From Paenibacillus_AR sp051594765 (GTDB lineage Bacteria > Bacillota > Bacilli > Paenibacillales > NBRC-103111): 64,000 nucleotides of DNA. The translations under genes were made by a program, and so were the position numbers. Positions 23,815 to 32,156 of this stretch are shown here, piece after piece. Every line of letters begins with the position of its first letter. Positions within the stretch are counted from its first letter, which is position 1. Under the pieces are notes generated by a model, which had not been told where the DNA came from, searched no databases, and was given only the letters and a program-made list of their open reading frames with translations. Location: assembly GCF_051594765.1 (NCBI RefSeq), contig NZ_JBPPGJ010000003.1:186001-250000 (forward strand), read 5' to 3'.

Positions 23815-25038
23815 ATGTTAGAACCTCGCCAGTCTGTCCTGAAGCAGCCCTCCTTTACGAATTATTGGATATCCCGCATGTTGTCCTCCACCTCCTTCCA
23901 GATGCTCTCCGTCGCCATCGGCTGGCAGATGTACGAGCTGACCCATGACGCCTTCAGCCTGGGCCTCGTCGGCTTGGCCCAATTCCTGCCCATGGTGCTC
24001 TTGACCCTGGTCGTCGGCCAGGTAGCGGACCGCTTCGACCGCCGCCGGATCGTATTCCTGTGCCAGATCACCGAGGGCCTGGTCGCGGCGCTGCTGCTGG
24101 CCGGCAGCTTGTCCGGCTGGCTCGGACGGGAGCAGATTCTCCTGATGGCCGCCATCGTCGGGGCCTGCCGGGCCTTCGAGAATCCGTCCTCCACAGCCCT
24201 GCTGCCTCAATTGATGCCGAAGGAGCTTCTCCAACAGGCCATCTCCTGGACCACCTCCGCCGGGCAGACATCCCAGATTCTCGGCCCGTCCCTGGGCGGC
24301 CTGCTCTATTCCTTTGGGCCCTCCACCGTCTACGTTACGGCCGTAACGGCCTTGTTCACCGCCGCAGCCCTGACCTTCTTCATCCGGACGCGCCAGCCCT
24401 TCGTCCGCCGGGCCGAGCCTGTCACCCTGCACTCCCTCTTCGGCGGCATGGTCTTCGTCTTCCGGCACAAGATGATCCTGGGCACCATCTCGCTGGACCT
24501 GTTCGCCGTCCTCTTAGGCGGGGCCACGGCGCTTCTGCCGATCTTCGCCCAGGACGTGCTCCATACCGGCCCCTGGGGACTGGGGCTCATGCGGACCGCA
24601 CCGGCCGTCGGCGCTCTTCTGATGTCCATTGTGCTGGCCTACTATCCGCTCAAGCGGGGCGTGGGTCTGACCCTGTTCGGAGCCCTCGGTGTCTTCGGAC
24701 TGGCCACTATGCTCTTCGCCGTCTCCACCAACCTGTATCTGTCCTTGTTCGCCCTCCTGATGACCGGAGCCTCGGACGTGATCAGCGTGGTCATCCGCTC
24801 CTCCCTGGTGCAGCTTCAGACTCCCGATGAGATGCGGGGCCGGGTGAACGCCGTGAACTCCCTGTTCATCGGCACCTCCAACCAGCTGGGCGAATTCGAA
24901 TCCGGCACGCTGGCGGGCTTCGTCGGAGCCGTCCCCGCCGCCTTCATCGGCGGCATCGGCACCTTGGCCGTCGCCGGCCTGTGGATGGTGCTATTCCCCG
25001 GACTCCGTCGGATGCGCTCCTTGCCCGAGCGGGCTTGA
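23815..25038 (+). CDS. MFS transporter (EntS-like exporter)
   Basis: A 407-residue major facilitator protein with twelve predicted membrane segments. The loop 2-3 motif reads GQVADRFDRRRIV (GxxaDRxxRR), typical for MFS exporters; the pattern fits the MFS_3/EntS group used for siderophore or drug efflux. It is divergent from the MerR operon, so a drug-sensing MerR could also act on it, although no dyad is shared. The start is uncertain: AAGGG sits 2 bases before an in-frame GTG at 23803 and 14 bases before this ATG. A TATAAT at 23764-23769 is the likely -10. Confidence 0.85.
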   Translation: MLEPRQSVLKQPSFTNYWISRMLSSTSFQMLSVAIGWQMYELTHDAFSLGLVGLAQFLPMVLLTLVVGQVADRFDRRRIVFLCQITEGLVAALLLAGSLSGWLGREQILLMAAIVGACRAFENPSSTALLPQLMPKELLQQAISWTTSAGQTSQILGPSLGGLLYSFGPSTVYVTAVTALFTAAALTFFIRTRQPFVRRAEPVTLHSLFGGMVFVFRHKMILGTISLDLFAVLLGGATALLPIFAQDVLHTGPWGLGLMRTAPAVGALLMSIVLAYYPLKRGVGLTLFGALGVFGLATMLFAVSTNLYLSLFALLMTGASDVISVVIRSSLVQLQTPDEMRGRVNAVNSLFIGTSNQLGEFESGTLAGFVGAVPAAFIGGIGTLAVAGLWMVLFPGLRRMRSLPERA

Positions 25039-25097
25039 CGCGGTTCCGCCATATCCGCCGGGGGATGCCGCTGGACGAAATCCAACCGGAACCGAGC

Positions 25098-25120
25098 CCG
25101 CGGCTTCATCCGCGGATTTT
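25098..25120 (+). terminator. Terminator of the MFS gene
   Basis: CCGCGG-CTTCAT-CCGCGG forms a 6-bp stem followed by ATTTTC. Confidence 0.6.
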
Positions 25121-25137
25121 CATTATGCCAACACGCA

Positions 25138-25186
25138 AGAAGCCGATTCCGGCTCCGCATGGAACGCGGAGCCGGAATCGGCTTCT
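25138..25186. terminator. Strong bidirectional terminator
   Basis: A perfect 21-bp stem (25138-25158 with 25166-25186) with a 7-base loop, between convergent genes. Confidence 0.85.
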
Positions 25187-25198
25187 TCGTTGTCACTC

Positions 25199-26152
25199 TT
25201 AGGTGGCCACGTCCCGCTTGGTGAAGACCAGCCAGGACGTCAGGTTGAACGCGATGAAGTAGGCTGCCAGCACCAGGATGGAGAACGTCATCGTCATCCC
25301 TTCCTGGTACGGCCTTCCGCTCAAATACTGCGACAGGTCGATATTGGCGAACAGCATATATTTGCTCCATCCGTACTGGTGCAGAAGCTCCAGGAAGAGG
25401 GTGCCCGCGAACAGCGCAAAGATGGAGAATCCGATGGCCATGGTGCTGCTGCGGAAGGCGGAGGAGATCATGAAGGCCATCGTGACGAACATGATCGTCG
25501 ATACGCCGTTCAGCAGATACGTCTGCCACAGATGGGCCACCATGTTCCTCTCCAGGATGTGCCCGGTCCCATCCACCGTAACCAAGGGTAGATTCATCTC
25601 TCCGAATTGGAACAGGAGCCCATTCACCAATACGGAGACGACAAAGAGAATGATCAAGAGGAGCAGACCGAACGTAATCATGGAGAGATACTTCGAGACG
25701 AGAATCTTCAGCCGGCTGGCGGGCCGGATGAGCAGCAGCTTGATGGTGCCCGTGGTGAACTCTCCTGCCAAGCTGTCCCCAGCGATGATGACGGTGAAGA
25801 GGGTGATCAGGATAACCAGCTCCGCACAGCCGTTGATGCCGCCCCACATCGTACCGTCCTCCGGACGGATGTCATGCTCCAGCCGGTAGTCGATAACGGC
25901 GATCCTATCCTGAATCCGACTCCGGTTCTCCTCCGGAAGCTTCGAATCCTTCAGCATTTCCGCATACTGCGTTTTTTCCTGGGTGACTTGGTTTCTCCAC
26001 GCCCCCGCCTCTACATTCCGGCCGTCGTAATACCAATTCATGATGCTGCCAAAAAGCACCGCTACAATCATGAATGCGACCATAATCCAGGTCCGCGGCC
26101 GGCGGTACAGCTTCATGTTCTCATTGCGGATCAGATTAACCAACTGCCACAC
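25199..26152 (-). CDS. ABC-2 type transporter permease
   Basis: A 317-residue membrane protein with a first membrane segment (WIMVAFMIVAVLFGSIMNW), a large outside loop (about 45-105), and about five more segments from 110 on. This is the ABC-2 permease plan of BcrB/NatB-like exporters. GTG start with an overlap of 17 bases into the end of the ATPase gene, so the two are coupled. Last gene of a six-gene operon led by a GntR regulator. Substrate unknown; related systems export lipid II-binding antibiotics or act in cell-envelope stress. Confidence 0.85.
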   Translation of the reverse strand: MWQLVNLIRNENMKLYRRPRTWIMVAFMIVAVLFGSIMNWYYDGRNVEAGAWRNQVTQEKTQYAEMLKDSKLPEENRSRIQDRIAVIDYRLEHDIRPEDGTMWGGINGCAELVILITLFTVIIAGDSLAGEFTTGTIKLLLIRPASRLKILVSKYLSMITFGLLLLIILFVVSVLVNGLLFQFGEMNLPLVTVDGTGHILERNMVAHLWQTYLLNGVSTIMFVTMAFMISSAFRSSTMAIGFSIFALFAGTLFLELLHQYGWSKYMLFANIDLSQYLSGRPYQEGMTMTFSILVLAAYFIAFNLTSWLVFTKRDVAT

Positions 26153-27065
26153 CCCCCGTCATCTCCAGGAACCGGTCCTCCAGGGATTGCCGGATTGCCC
26201 GGACGCCGTATACCCGGATCTCCATCCGCATGAGCAGGTTGAGAATCTCCGGGATCCGTTCCCGGTCGACCACAACCTCCGCCCCCTCCGGCACAGCCCT
26301 CGCATCCCGCACGCCTGCCATGTCGCGGACGGCCGCCAGTGCAATATCATCCAGCTCCGCCTCGAACAGATAGGTCTGGGCCTGGTCGTTCGATCCGATG
26401 AAATCATGAATCGGCTTCACATCCATCAGCCGTCCCTTCTGAAGGATCGCCACCCGGTCGCACATGAGCTCCATCTCCGACAGGAGGTGGCTGGAGACGA
26501 TGACCGTAATCCCCTCCACCCGGGTCAGGTGCCGGAGGTAGTCCCGCAGCTCCCGGATGCCGGCTGGATCGAGGCCGTTGGTCGGCTCATCCAGGATCAG
26601 GAGGGAGGGCCGGTGCAGCAGCGCCTGGGCCACCCCGAGACGCTGGCGCATGCCGAGGGAATATTTTTTCACCTTGTCGTGGATCCGGTTCTCCAGCTTC
26701 ACCAGCGAGACCACCTCGTCGATCCGCTCCTTCGTCACGCCGGGGACCATCCGGGCGAAGTGAATCAGATTGTGGTACCCGCTTAGAAACTTATACATCT
26801 CCGGGTTCTCGACGATGGCGCCCACATGGCGGATCGCCTGCTCGAACTGGGTCTTCACGTCCTTGCCCTTGATGGTGATGCTGCCCTTCGTAATGGCCAT
26901 CAGACCCACCATCATGCGGATGGTGGTCGTCTTGCCGGCCCCGTTGGGTCCGAGAAAGCCGAATATTTCGCCTTGCGGCACGTCGAACGTCAGATCGTCA
27001 ATAATGGTGGAGCGCCCGATCCGTTTGGTCACTTGGCGCAAACTTACAATAGGTTCCTGACTCAT
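26136..27065 (-). CDS. ABC transporter ATP-binding protein (BcrA-like)
   Basis: A 309-residue single ABC ATPase. Walker A GPNGAGKTT (39-47), signature SLGMRQRLGVAQ, Walker B LLILDEPTNGLD, then the H-loop SSHLLSEME. The 80-residue C-terminal extension (about 225-309) is typical for BcrA/NatA-type subunits. It pairs with the permease that overlaps its end. AGGAGG precedes the ATG, nine bases after the DUF4097 gene. Confidence 0.92.
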   Translation of the reverse strand: MSQEPIVSLRQVTKRIGRSTIIDDLTFDVPQGEIFGFLGPNGAGKTTTIRMMVGLMAITKGSITIKGKDVKTQFEQAIRHVGAIVENPEMYKFLSGYHNLIHFARMVPGVTKERIDEVVSLVKLENRIHDKVKKYSLGMRQRLGVAQALLHRPSLLILDEPTNGLDPAGIRELRDYLRHLTRVEGITVIVSSHLLSEMELMCDRVAILQKGRLMDVKPIHDFIGSNDQAQTYLFEAELDDIALAAVRDMAGVRDARAVPEGAEVVVDRERIPEILNLLMRMEIRVYGVRAIRQSLEDRFLEMTGGVAVG

Positions 27066-27074
27066 GTCCGCCTC

Positions 27075-28160
27075 CTAGTTAGTATGAATATAGAGATCGC
27101 CGAAGCGCGTGTTCAGCTCCGTCTTCCATGTCCCTGCTCCGACGGTTCCCTTCAACCGCGTATCCGCCTCTTCGTTCTCCCGCTTCTCGGCCGGGAACGG
27201 CAGCGCCGTATGAAGCCGGCCGCCACGGAGCGCCGCATCCAACGAGTAGCCTTCCTTCTCCGACAGCAGGAGAGTGGTATCGCCGTACTCATTCGACAGC
27301 TTCATGTTCCCCCGGATTCCCTCCAGATGCAAATCGGTATTCTCGCCCTCCAGCTCCACGGGACCGGTTACGTCCCGCAGGCGGGCTGAGCCTTGCCCGA
27401 TCTTCCCGGTAACGGAGCCCTTCACTTCGGCCAAGTCGTTGTGCCCCAGATGGCTGTCCAGCGACACCGAGCCTTGGATATGGTCGGCCGTCAGCCGGCT
27501 CTGCCGGTTATCCAGCTTCACATTCCCCGTAATGCGGGACAGATAGACGCTGCCGCCCTCCAGCTTCAAGCTGAGATTGCCGGCGGTATCCCGGATCTCC
27601 AGCAAGCCGTAGCCGGCCGTCACGTCCGCGTTCCCGCGGAGGCCTCGGATGCTGACCGTGCCGTTCCGGTTCTCCAGGTTCAGCTGCAGGCCATCCGGAA
27701 CCCGGAGCGTATAATCGATCGTTATATTCCGGGAGTCCACCGGCTTGCCGGATGCCGTAACAGGAGTGAGCGTCAGCTGGCCGTCCCGCGTCTCCCCCTT
27801 AATCTGCACGGTGTCGCGCCTGCGTCCGGCCTCCGCTTCATCGGAAGCGGTCGCCTGGATGTGCGCGTCCAGCCGGATGGTTGCATCCTCCGAACGGGTA
27901 ACCTCCACGTTCCCTCCCGTCTTCAGCAGGGCAACGCTTGAGAGTCCTTGGCTCGGATATTCGGCTTGGGATCGGCTCTCTACCGTCACCTCCGGCCTCG
28001 CCTCACGCACTGCATCCATCTTCTCCTCATTCACGAACTGGTGGAAGAACCGCTCGAACACCTCCTCCTTCCGGAAGGAAACATCGAGAATGGAGAGCGC
28101 CAGCAGCACCACGACAGAGGTAAGGAGCAGCAGCCTTCGATTGAACCACAGGGTCCTCAT
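27075..28160 (-). CDS. DUF4097-type membrane-anchored beta-helix protein
   Basis: A 361-residue protein with one N-terminal membrane anchor (LLLLTSVVVLLALSIL) and a large outside domain. Residues about 140-350 consist of short repeats of the type L-x-V/I-x-N-x-x-G-x-V-x-L, as expected for the right-handed parallel beta-helix of DUF4097/putative adhesin proteins. The role in ABC operons is not known; it could be a substrate-binding or stress-sensing part. Its start overlaps the permease stop by ATGA. Third of the six-gene operon in order of transcription after the first ABC pair. Confidence 0.82.
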   Translation of the reverse strand: MRTLWFNRRLLLLTSVVVLLALSILDVSFRKEEVFERFFHQFVNEEKMDAVREARPEVTVESRSQAEYPSQGLSSVALLKTGGNVEVTRSEDATIRLDAHIQATASDEAEAGRRRDTVQIKGETRDGQLTLTPVTASGKPVDSRNITIDYTLRVPDGLQLNLENRNGTVSIRGLRGNADVTAGYGLLEIRDTAGNLSLKLEGGSVYLSRITGNVKLDNRQSRLTADHIQGSVSLDSHLGHNDLAEVKGSVTGKIGQGSARLRDVTGPVELEGENTDLHLEGIRGNMKLSNEYGDTTLLLSEKEGYSLDAALRGGRLHTALPFPAEKRENEEADTRLKGTVGAGTWKTELNTRFGDLYIHTN

Positions 28161-28900
28161 ACCTCCACCTCCTTCTCGATCAGATAACCGTTCAGGACCG
28201 TCAGCCCCGCGCACAGGAACGCCATCACCAGGAAGGCGCCGGATTGAAGGAACACCTGATTCCACTCGTCCCCTTCCATCGGGATCCCGGGGAGCCAGCC
28301 GAGCAGGCCGGTGAGCAGCGGGCTTATCCGCATAACCAGCCATAACATCCCGAAGAAGGCGCAGAGCATGAAGACCCACTTGAGCTTGGCCGCCAGCTGT
28401 CCGCACAGGAAGGTGAACTGGATCAGCACCAGCAGGAAGATGACCGCCAGAAGAAAGATCCACGCGCAGTTCAGCATCACGCGGAGGAGCTCGGGCAGCA
28501 TCTCCCGGAACTCTTCATCGAACCGGATGTGCACCCAATCCACCTTGAAGAGAAGTGGGGAGAAGCAGACACCGGTCCATAAAAGAGCCGCAATTAAAAA
28601 GAGCAATAAGGCCGACAGCTTGGCGGTCAAGATCTTCCACCCCCGCATGGGGAGGGAGAAGAGGAGGTAGACCGTATTGGTCTTCCACTCGATATGAAGC
28701 TGGTAATACGCCAGACCGACGGTCAGCGCGGACACCAGCATAAAAGGCAGCAGCAGCGACAGCACGAAGATGGTGTCATCCTGCATGATGTCGATTTTGT
28801 AGAAGATGATGGCGTTCAGAATGACGACGGCCACCGCATACACCGCATAGATGGGGAGAACTCCCCGTAATTCCTTCATCCACAAATTCCGGAAGCCCAT
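28157..28900 (-). CDS. ABC transporter permease
   Basis: A 247-residue membrane protein with six hydrophobic segments, beginning LWMKELRGVLPIYAVYAVAVV. It sits directly after the YtrB-like ATPase with a TAATG overlap, so the chosen ATG is fixed by that coupling and by GGAGAGGG about 9 bases upstream. It takes the place of YtrC/YtrD in the B. subtilis ytr operon. Confidence 0.82.
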   Translation of the reverse strand: MGFRNLWMKELRGVLPIYAVYAVAVVILNAIIFYKIDIMQDDTIFVLSLLLPFMLVSALTVGLAYYQLHIEWKTNTVYLLFSLPMRGWKILTAKLSALLLFLIAALLWTGVCFSPLLFKVDWVHIRFDEEFREMLPELLRVMLNCAWIFLLAVIFLLVLIQFTFLCGQLAAKLKWVFMLCAFFGMLWLVMRISPLLTGLLGWLPGIPMEGDEWNQVFLQSGAFLVMAFLCAGLTVLNGYLIEKEVEV

Positions 28901-29619
28901 TACCCGTACACCCTCTCCCATAAGCTCTCCAGCGAGCAGCCGTGCTCGGCACGGAGGTTTTCCGTGGAGTCGTAGATCCTAACCCGGCCCTGCTGGAGAA
29001 AAATCACGTCGTCGAACATCGGCTCCGACTCGCTTACCGAATGGGTCGACAGCACGATGGTCTGCTGGTCAGACTGGAATTCCCGGAGGATGGAGCGGAT
29101 AATCTTGGCCCGGGAGGACGGATCGATGCCTGAGAACGGCTCATCCAAGAGCACCAGCGGCACTTGGCGGGCTAAGGCGGCGATGAGCTTCAGCCGGGCC
29201 CGCATCCCCTTGGACAGATTCCGGACCTTCTGGTTGACGTCCAGCTCCATGGTCCCGACCATCTCCGCCGCTTTATCCGCCTGCCAATCCCGGTAGAACC
29301 CGGAGATGAACCGGAGGGTCTCCTTCACCGTCATCCAGCCGTACAGATGATCGATCTCGGGCAGATAGGCCACCTGGTGCTTGTTGTGCACATCCGGCTC
29401 CCTTCCGTTGACCTGGATGGTCCCCGAACTGGGATGGATCAAGCCCGCCATCATCTTCAACAGGGTGGATTTGCCGCTGCCGTTAGGGCCCAGGAGGCCG
29501 ACGATACGGCCTCTCCGAATCTCAAGGTCGATCCCGTTCACGGCATGCTTCAGCAGATACCGCTTGTGAATGCCCTCCAGCTTGATCATGTTCACCTGCT
29601 CTTCCATGGCCACGCTCAT
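28900..29619 (-). CDS. ABC transporter ATP-binding protein (YtrB-like)
   Basis: A 239-residue ABC ATPase: Walker A GPNGSGKST, signature LSKGMRARLKL, Walker B LVLLDEPFSGID and H-loop STHSVSE. The signature LSKGM rather than LSGGQ is common in YtrB/YxlF-type exporters. AAGGAGGG lies 6-7 bases before this ATG; an ATG two codons earlier, which overlaps the regulator's stop, would touch that site. It is directly behind a YtrA-type regulator. Confidence 0.9.
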   Translation of the reverse strand: MSVAMEEQVNMIKLEGIHKRYLLKHAVNGIDLEIRRGRIVGLLGPNGSGKSTLLKMMAGLIHPSSGTIQVNGREPDVHNKHQVAYLPEIDHLYGWMTVKETLRFISGFYRDWQADKAAEMVGTMELDVNQKVRNLSKGMRARLKLIAALARQVPLVLLDEPFSGIDPSSRAKIIRSILREFQSDQQTIVLSTHSVSESEPMFDDVIFLQQGRVRIYDSTENLRAEHGCSLESLWERVYG

Positions 29620-29621
29620 GG

Positions 29622-29999
29622 TCATCCCTCCTTCGGTCCCCGGAATAAGTGGTCGTGCAAGAGCCGCTCCGTCTCGCCCGGCTCGATGCCCAGCCCCTGC
29701 ATCTCTTCGATAAATTGGAGCACGGCGGCCTGCGCCATCTCCGAACGGATCCGCTGCAGCAGCTCCGGGTCCTTCTTAATAAAGGTGCCTTGGCCCCGAA
29801 GCGTCTCGGTGAGACCCTCCCGCTCCATCTCCTGATAAGCCCGCTGCACCGTATTGGGATTGACTTGCGACATCTGTGCTCGCTCCTTTAAGGACGGAAT
29901 CTTATCCCCCGGCAAGAGTTCTCCTCTGGCCAAGGCCTTCTTGACCTCATCCACCATCTGCAGATAAATCGGCTTCGGGCTGTTAAAATTCAGCTGCAC
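29622..29999 (-). CDS. GntR-family regulator, YtrA subfamily
   Basis: A 125-residue GntR protein with only a winged helix (IYLQMVDEVKKALARGELLPGDKIPS, NPNTVQRAYQEMEREGL) and a short helical C-terminus, the YtrA plan. Family knowledge: YtrA represses its own ABC transporter operon until cell-wall antibiotics are met. A GTG start is used because AAGGGGGG lies at the right distance; the longer start would contain that site. A 24-bp dyad and a strong promoter precede the operon. Confidence 0.9.
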   Translation of the reverse strand: MQLNFNSPKPIYLQMVDEVKKALARGELLPGDKIPSLKERAQMSQVNPNTVQRAYQEMEREGLTETLRGQGTFIKKDPELLQRIRSEMAQAAVLQFIEEMQGLGIEPGETERLLHDHLFRGPKEG

Positions 30000-30026
30000 C
30001 GTTCTGCCCCCCTTCACACCACAACC

Positions 30027-30050
30027 AGTACACTATTGAACTAGTGCACT
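30027..30050. promoter_or_regulatory. Operator of the GntR/ABC operon
   Basis: Inverted repeat with 9-bp arms AGTACACTA and TAGTGCACT and a 6-base spacer (one mismatch). It lies just downstream of the -10, the place for repression by the YtrA-type protein. Confidence 0.75.
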
Positions 30051-30053
30051 ATA

Positions 30054-30082
30054 ACAATATTCTCTTTCCGCCCCCTTGTCAA
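30054..30082 (-). promoter_or_regulatory. Sigma-A promoter of the GntR/ABC operon
   Basis: On the minus strand TTGACA (30082-30077), 17 bases, TATTGT (30059-30054). Confidence 0.72.
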
Positions 30083-30160
30083 TCCCTGATCCTCCCAAAA
30101 ATAACCGGCTTAGCCTGCTTCACTCCGTCTGAGCCGTTGACTGGTCCCCCCCAGTCGAAC

Positions 30161-30192
30161 AAAAAAACCGGCGGAACCGAAGTCCGCCGGTT
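30161..30192 (-). terminator. Terminator of an unassigned minus-strand transcript
   Basis: A perfect 10-bp stem (30166-30175 with 30183-30192) with a 7-base loop is followed on the minus strand by seven Ts. There is no minus-strand gene upstream of it within this intergenic region. Confidence 0.75.
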
Positions 30193-30297
30193 GGCTGCCC
30201 CAGCCCGGGCGGGCTGTCGGCTTTAAGGATATACGGATGGCACCTATACTGCCCGCTAGGGGCTTCGCAACCGGCCTCCCGTCTGGGGGAGGGCAGC
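30187..30297 (-). ncRNA. Possible structured RNA or leader, unclassified
   Basis: CCGGTTG (30187-30193) can pair with CAACCGG (30268-30274), and GCCCC (30197-30201) with GGGGC (30259-30263), giving a closed element. Inside, CAGCCC-GGGC-GGGCTG (30201-30216) and GGCA/TGCC (30239-30253) are hairpins. The closing arm at 30187-30193 is also part of the terminator stem at 30166-30192, so the two folds exclude each other. I recognise no known riboswitch class. The rest of 30018-30360 holds the GntR promoter and operator and the leader of the next gene. Confidence 0.35.
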
Positions 30298-30360
30298 TTT
30301 TGGGGCATGGGCTATGTTAAACTAGGTGCGAGAGTAACGGCGAGAAAGGAGCATCCTCAC

Positions 30361-30729
30361 ATGGAAGAGCGTTCCGTATCGGATCGGCTGGAGTCCCTTG
30401 CCTCGATGCAATCAACCATCCGCAAGCTGGAGAATGCCTTATCCCAGATGACTCGCAGCGGCGCCAATACGACCCTGGTCAAGAAACGGCTCCAAGCGGT
30501 TTCCATCGGCTTGGCGGTGCTGGAGCACGTATGGAATCAACGCCCCCATTCTTATACCTCGGAAGATGCGGCGGAGGCCCGCCGTGTTCTGACGGGTTTA
30601 CTCCCTTCGGTGGAGAACAGCTACGCGAAGTCCAAGACCGGCAGTCCCCAGAGGACGTTGCTGGAGAGAAGAATCAAAGCGTTGGAGCTGGCGGTTCAAG
30701 CGATCGATGGGCTTTACAAGGTCCCCTAA
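30361..30729 (+). CDS. Uncharacterised small helical protein
   Basis: A 122-residue, soluble, highly charged protein I cannot place. It predicts as four or five helices (for example SMQSTIRKLENALSQMTR, VKKRLQAVSIGLAVLEHVW, RTLLERRIKALELAVQAID). Two segments, near 30-60 and 95-120, have similar patterns (K-R/L-x-A-V/L-x-x-A/G-L-x-V/A), so it may contain two related helical hairpins. The ATG has AAAGGAG about 10 bases upstream; an upstream in-frame start does not. No partner gene is evident. Confidence 0.75.
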   Translation: MEERSVSDRLESLASMQSTIRKLENALSQMTRSGANTTLVKKRLQAVSIGLAVLEHVWNQRPHSYTSEDAAEARRVLTGLLPSVENSYAKSKTGSPQRTLLERRIKALELAVQAIDGLYKVP

Positions 30730-30848
30730 GGCCCTCAAGTCCCGCCGAGGCTGCCTAACACGCGGGGCCTCGCGGCCGATGGCCACACACCGCCTTAATT
30801 CCAACGCCGGTGCCCCGGTGCCCGGCTTCCCCCACGCATAAGGCGGAT

Positions 30849-31277
30849 TTACTTCCACTTCAGGACGGCGATGCCCGCCGCCATGATCCCGATGCCGATC
30901 AGCTTGTTCCAGGAGAAGGGCACCATTCGGGCTCCGAACAAGCCGAGGCTGTCGATGGCCAAGGCCGCTGACAGCTGGGCCACCAGCAATATGGCGATGG
31001 AATAGGTCGCTCCCAGCTGGCCGATCCCCTTCATCACCGAGTAGACGATGACGACCCCCACGGTTCCCCCGAGCCAATAGCCCTTGTTCACGCTGCCCAG
31101 CGACCCCAGCTGTCCGTCCCGGACCAATCCGAAGACGGCCAGCGCCACGAGGAACCCGGAGCCGTGGACCAGGGCGTTGGTCAGCCAGAAGCCGGCCTTC
31201 TCACTCACCTTCGTATTCATGATGCCTTGCACCGCTATAGCCAATCCGGCTAAGAGCGAATAGAACACTCCGATCAC
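30849..31277 (-). CDS. DMT-superfamily small membrane protein (YdcZ/DUF606)
   Basis: A 142-residue protein with four or five membrane segments: VFYSLLAGLAIAVQGIMNTKV at the start and WNKLIGIGIMAAGIAVLKWK at the end, the DUF606/YdcZ pattern (half-length drug/metabolite transporter). GTG start with GGGGG 7 bases upstream; an ATG six codons earlier overlaps the stop of the regulator by ATGA but has no ribosome binding site. Either start gives translational coupling to the Crp-type regulator. Confidence 0.85.
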   Translation of the reverse strand: MIGVFYSLLAGLAIAVQGIMNTKVSEKAGFWLTNALVHGSGFLVALAVFGLVRDGQLGSLGSVNKGYWLGGTVGVVIVYSVMKGIGQLGATYSIAILLVAQLSAALAIDSLGLFGARMVPFSWNKLIGIGIMAAGIAVLKWK

Positions 31278-31291
31278 AACGTTTCCCCCGT

Positions 31292-31990
31292 TCATGTATA
31301 CATTTGGTTGTTGGCCAGCTTGCGCAGGCGGCTGGCGTCCACGACAGTGAGCCGTCCCCGCTTCCGCTCCAGCACTCCTTCGGCGATAAGCTGCCGAATG
31401 ACCCGGTTCAGATGACGGTAGCTGGTGCCGAGCAGCTCCGCCGTTTCCAACAACGTGGAGGTACGGAGCTCCTCCGCTCCTTCCGCTCCACCGGGGCCCT
31501 CCGTCACGGACAAGAGATAGCTGGCGAACCGGTTCTCCACCGGATAGAGCAGATTCATGGCCGAGGCACTGCCCAACGTGTACACCTTATGGCTTAAGTT
31601 CCGGATCATAAACTGCAGGAACGCCGTATGATCCTGCTCCCGTCCCAGGATAAGCTCCCGGCTGACGAAGAGCAGGGTGCACTCCCCTACCGCCTCCACC
31701 ATGTTGTTCACCGGGTATTGAGCCATCCACTCTACATCCCCGATGAGGCTGGGCGGTCGGGAGAACCGGATCAGCATGGACCTGCCGTTGGGCAGAAGCG
31801 TATAAATCTTCGCCTTGCCGGAGGCCAGCACGTACAGCCCATCCAGTACCTCGCCCATGGTGCAGATCTTCTCCCCGTCCGTGAAGGTGCGGAGCTCCAT
31901 ACCCTCCGCCACCTCCGGACGGAACACCTCCTCCAGCCCGCTCTCCCGAAGAATCCTCCGGATGGCCTCCTGGTCTTGAACCCTGTTCAT
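31292..31990 (-). CDS. Crp/Fnr-family regulator (YeiL-like)
   Basis: A 232-residue protein with a cyclic-nucleotide-binding-like beta-roll (about 20-130, with FTDGEKICTMGEVLDGLYVLASGKAKIY) and a C-terminal winged helix (TSTLLETAELLGTSYRHLNRVIRQLIAEGVL). There are no clustered N-terminal cysteines for an iron-sulfur site. The pattern and partner (YdcZ-type transporter) resemble E. coli YeiL-type regulators. GGAGG lies about 11 bases before the ATG. It probably controls the membrane protein behind it (inference). Confidence 0.85.
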   Translation of the reverse strand: MNRVQDQEAIRRILRESGLEEVFRPEVAEGMELRTFTDGEKICTMGEVLDGLYVLASGKAKIYTLLPNGRSMLIRFSRPPSLIGDVEWMAQYPVNNMVEAVGECTLLFVSRELILGREQDHTAFLQFMIRNLSHKVYTLGSASAMNLLYPVENRFASYLLSVTEGPGGAEGAEELRTSTLLETAELLGTSYRHLNRVIRQLIAEGVLERKRGRLTVVDASRLRKLANNQMYT

Positions 31991-32106
31991 CCGTCCCGCT
32001 CCTCCCGCGACTGCTTGATGTCCCCATTGTACCCTTCCTCCACCGCCGCCAAAAGGACATATGTCCCATCGTTGCCGGTCCGAGACGCCCTTTCCGCCCC
32101 AACGCC

Positions 32107-32129
32107 AAAAAAGCCCGGTTCCCCGGACT
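32107..32129 (-). terminator. Terminator of the GIY-YIG gene
   Basis: On the minus strand AGTCCGG-GGAA-CCGGGCT (one G-T pair) is followed by six Ts. Confidence 0.8.
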
Positions 32130-32156
32130 TTCTCCATGGCCGCGCATTCATGCCGC

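Noticed and set aside
30120..30308. A 62-codon minus-strand open frame in the structured intergenic region.
   Set aside because: It runs through the terminator hairpin and has no ribosome binding site or sensible composition.
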